Below the pieces are notes generated by a model. It saw only the letters and a program-made list of their open reading frames with translations, had not been told where the DNA came from and did not search any database. A DNA stretch of 64,000 nt from Eutreptiella sp. 'Long Island Sound 2002' (lineage: Eukaryota; Euglenozoa; Euglenophyceae; Eutreptiales; Eutreptiaceae), in the NCBI GenBank assembly GCA_964036045.1, contig OZ038381.1, positions 122,333,708 to 122,397,707 of the forward strand. The letters run 5' to 3'. Positions 61,743 to 64,000 of this stretch are shown here, piece by piece. Position 1 is the stretch's first letter, and every line of letters starts with the position of its first letter. The translations under genes and the position numbers were made by a program.

Positions 61743-64000
61743 CGGCCCAGACGGCGGGCACGGGAGGGGGGGATGGGCCCCCTGACCCACGCCCCCCCCA
61801 CGGTACGGCGCGACGTGCGGGGACGCGCCGCCACCCGCGGGAGGGAGTGCGGGGGCGCCAAGCGCGGGGAGGAACCGGCTGCCCCGCAACCTGCTAACCA
61901 CTGACCGCTAACCATCAGCCACCCCCGGCCGGCCGGCGCCGCGCGGCAGCGGCCGGGGAGGTGAGGGCCCCGGCGAGGGCCTGCGCGGGCATCCAGCTCT
62001 CGATGGGGGGGGCGGATGACGGGCGCGACCCCTTGGCCGATGGCTGGCCCCCGGGACCAGGGCCGCCATGCCGCCCCCGCCCCCCCCCAACGCGCACGAC
62101 GGAGCAGGACGGAGGCCGCGCCCCACATGACCCTCCCGTAATCACGGCCCGCTCCGAGGTGACGGAGGGAGGGTGTCAAGTCAGATGAGGCCCCCAGGGG
62201 GGCGGTCCACGGGCCGCCCCTCACCCCCCCCACCCCGGGGCGGCATTTCAGCCCCGACCGCAAGCGCGCGCCGGAAGGGAGAGCACCGGCGACGCGGAGA
62301 GAGCCAGGTAGGAGTACCACAGGCCGCCGCCTGGAACGAGAGCAGGGAGGCCGCGGCGCGACACCCCCCCCCCCCCCCCCGCCCCCCCGCCGGCCCGCCG
62401 GCCGCAGGGGCCCCGGCCCCCACCCCCCGAGGCTGAAGGGACGGACCCCCCCGCCCGAGAGGGGAGCCGGAGTGTGACCCGCCCCGACGCCCCAGCCGCC
62501 GGCTCCAATGGGGGCCGCGAAGAGCAAGTGGGCCCGCGCCTGCGCACCGGGACGCCGCGCAGATCGTGCCCAGAGAAGCCGGGTGGGCGCGAACCGGAAT
62601 GGTATGGGTGGCCACGCCCCCCATGGACAGCACGACGCCAAGGGACGCCCGCTTTGTTGCCTACCCAGGGAAAGCGGCCCCGCAACCCGATAACCACTGA
62701 CCGCTGACCCTCACGGCCACCCCCGGCCGGCCAGCGCCGCGCGGCAACGGCCGGGAGATGAGGGGCCCCAGGGAGGGACCGCGTGAGGATCCGGCACTCG
62801 GTAGAGGGGGGCGGGGGAAGGGCGCGACCCCCCTGGCCGATGGCTGGCCCCCGGGGCTGGGGCCGCCAAGCCGCCCTCCCCCCCCCCCCTTTTTTTGGAC
62901 GACAGGGGGTGTCGCCGGGGAACCGAAGGACCCCCCCCACTCCCCCCCCCCCCCCTCCCACACAGGCCAGCGAGCGGGGTGCCCCCCCCCCCCCCCTGCA
63001 CCCACCCCAGCTGGGGAGCCACAGGCGGGGCCCTCCGCCCCCCCAGGGCCGGGGGGGCGCCCCCACCCACAGGAGGAACGGCGACACGGTAAGGGCAGCG
63101 GCGGCTGGACCTGCCCCCACGAACCCACACCGGCGTGCCGGAGCAACGCGCACAACGGAACGCGAAGGAGGCCGCGCCCCACATAACCCTCCCGTGACCA
63201 CAGCCCACTCCGAGGGGAAAGAGGGGGGGTTTGCAGGTCAGCCGGGGCCCCCAGGGGAACGGTCCGCGGGCCGCCCCTCACCCCCCCACCGCCCCGGGGC
63301 GGCACGTCAGCCCCGACCGCACGCGCGCGCCGGAGGGGAGGGCCAGAAAGGGGTACCACAGGCCGCCGCCCGGAACGAGAGCGGGGAGGCCGCGGCGCGA
63401 CACCCCCCCCGTGGCAAGGGGAATGGACCCCCCCCACCCGAGAGGGGGGCCGGAGTGTGACCCGCCCCCCCGCTCCGGCCGCCGGCCCACAAGGGGGCCG
63501 CGAAGAACAAACGGGCCCACGCCTGCGCACCGGGACGTCGCACAGATCGTACCCGGAGAGGCTGGGTGAACACGAACCGGAGTGGTATGGGGGGCCACGC
63601 CCCCCATGGACAGCGCAACGCCAGTGACGCCCGCTTTGTTGCCTGCCCAGGGAAGGCAGAGGGACGGAAAGAGGCAGAGCGACCCCCCGCCCTACAGTCA
63701 GTCGGCGACCCGGTGGTGCTACTGCCCGCCTCTTACCCCAGTGCACGTCAGTCGGCGATCCAACGCACCCCACCCAGCCCCCTCCCCAGTCCCGACCCCG
63801 GGCGCGTGGACTGCGCGTGGACGGCGCACAGCCCCACCCTCAGGGCAGGATACATAGCCGACGTAAGAGACTCCCGCGGACGAGGGCACCCCCCCGGGGA
63901 CGCCCAGCCGCCGCCCCCGCAACCCCAAGCCAAGTAGGGGGGAACCGGTACCGGACCGCCCCCCCCCAAGCACGCCAGACGGAGCACGGGACCGGGGCAG
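61743..64000 (+). repeat. Element C 3' region with tandem duplication
   Basis: Two related units, about 61878-62680 and 62681-63650, each start near 'ccgcaacc...taaccactgac', carry 'ccggccggcc(g/a)gcgccg', a block 'gaggccgcgccccacat', and end near 'cgcccgctttgttgcct'. The second unit is longer because of C-rich expansions (for example 62941-62998). The last part (about 63880-63920) contains 'ggggacgccc' as in the 5' monomers. Open frames on both strands are GC-rich artefacts. No end signal or poly(A) tail is within the window. Confidence 0.7.

Larger units (their letters stand above)
43663..64000 (+). mobile_element. Element C: large non-LTR retrotransposon (LINE)
   Basis: One plus-strand unit: T-poor leader (43663-44010), tandem 212-bp monomers, ORF1, ORF2 with AP-endonuclease, RT and RNase H, ORF3, and a duplicated 3' region that leaves the window. 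No LTRs are seen. EN+RT+RNase H+CCHC order resembles I/Ingi-type LINEs, but the proteins are much longer than usual. Left boundary uncertain (could be upstream of 43444); right boundary outside the window. Confidence 0.85.

Overview
The window comes from the nuclear genome of a eukaryote, most likely a protist with a large, repeat-rich genome. A plant/green-algal affinity is possible but the sequence does not prove it. Evidence: (i) one intact cytosolic ribosomal-protein gene (RPS13/uS15, minus strand, 4099-4895) with three canonical GT-AG introns of 101, 155 and 85 nt; (ii) two chromodomain-bearing Ty3/gypsy retrotransposons; (iii) a very large GC-rich non-LTR retrotransposon. Base composition changes sharply along the window: AT-rich at about 2.6-7.8 kb and 41.4-43.0 kb, very GC-rich from 43.3 kb on. 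Layout. 1-1130: decayed 46-48 bp minisatellite. 1150-2613: relics of other retroelements (an RNase H fragment on plus, a DIRS-like fragment on minus). 4099-4895: RPS13. 4896-7057: AT-rich DNA with no gene seen. 7063-42890: element A, a plus-strand Ty3/gypsy chromovirus with 709-bp LTRs (AG...CT ends) and a 5-bp target duplication CTTTC. Its reverse-transcriptase gene is split by element B. 12013-36630: element B, a minus-strand Ty3/gypsy chromovirus with about 2.86-2.90 kb LTRs (TG...CA), a polypurine tract and a target duplication GTAT. Element B is itself interrupted by a foreign block of about 7 kb (17036-24108). That block contains a pair of 131-bp inverted repeats, a 300-bp piece of the element-A LTR, and about 5 kb of DNA almost free of T on the plus strand, including a 149/188-bp satellite. 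It is flanked by a 610/527-bp direct duplication of the integrase-chromodomain end. 43.4-64.0 kb: element C, a plus-strand non-LTR retrotransposon (LINE) with a T-poor leader, about 18 tandem 212-bp monomers, ORF1 (CCCH and C2H2 fingers plus a possible degenerate ubiquitin-protease-like region), ORF2 (AP-endonuclease, reverse transcriptase, RNase H, CCHC and a long extra C-terminus), a third ORF, and a tandemly duplicated 3' region running off the window. How the parts relate. A and B are complete in architecture (gag, protease, an inserted Dam-methyltransferase-like module, RT, RNase H, integrase, chromodomain) but are broken by in-frame stops and frameshifts. Every stop can be explained by one C-to-T change. 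By-eye LTR divergence (A about 3%, B about 1.6%) agrees with the nesting order. Element C looks the least damaged: ORF1 and ORF2 lie in one frame separated by a single TGA, and ORF3 is again in that frame behind a splice-acceptor-like tract. The most unusual signals are the T-depleted transcript-strand leaders that begin just after a plausible 3' splice site at two separate loci, and the domain make-up of element C. All identities and counts quoted were made by eye.
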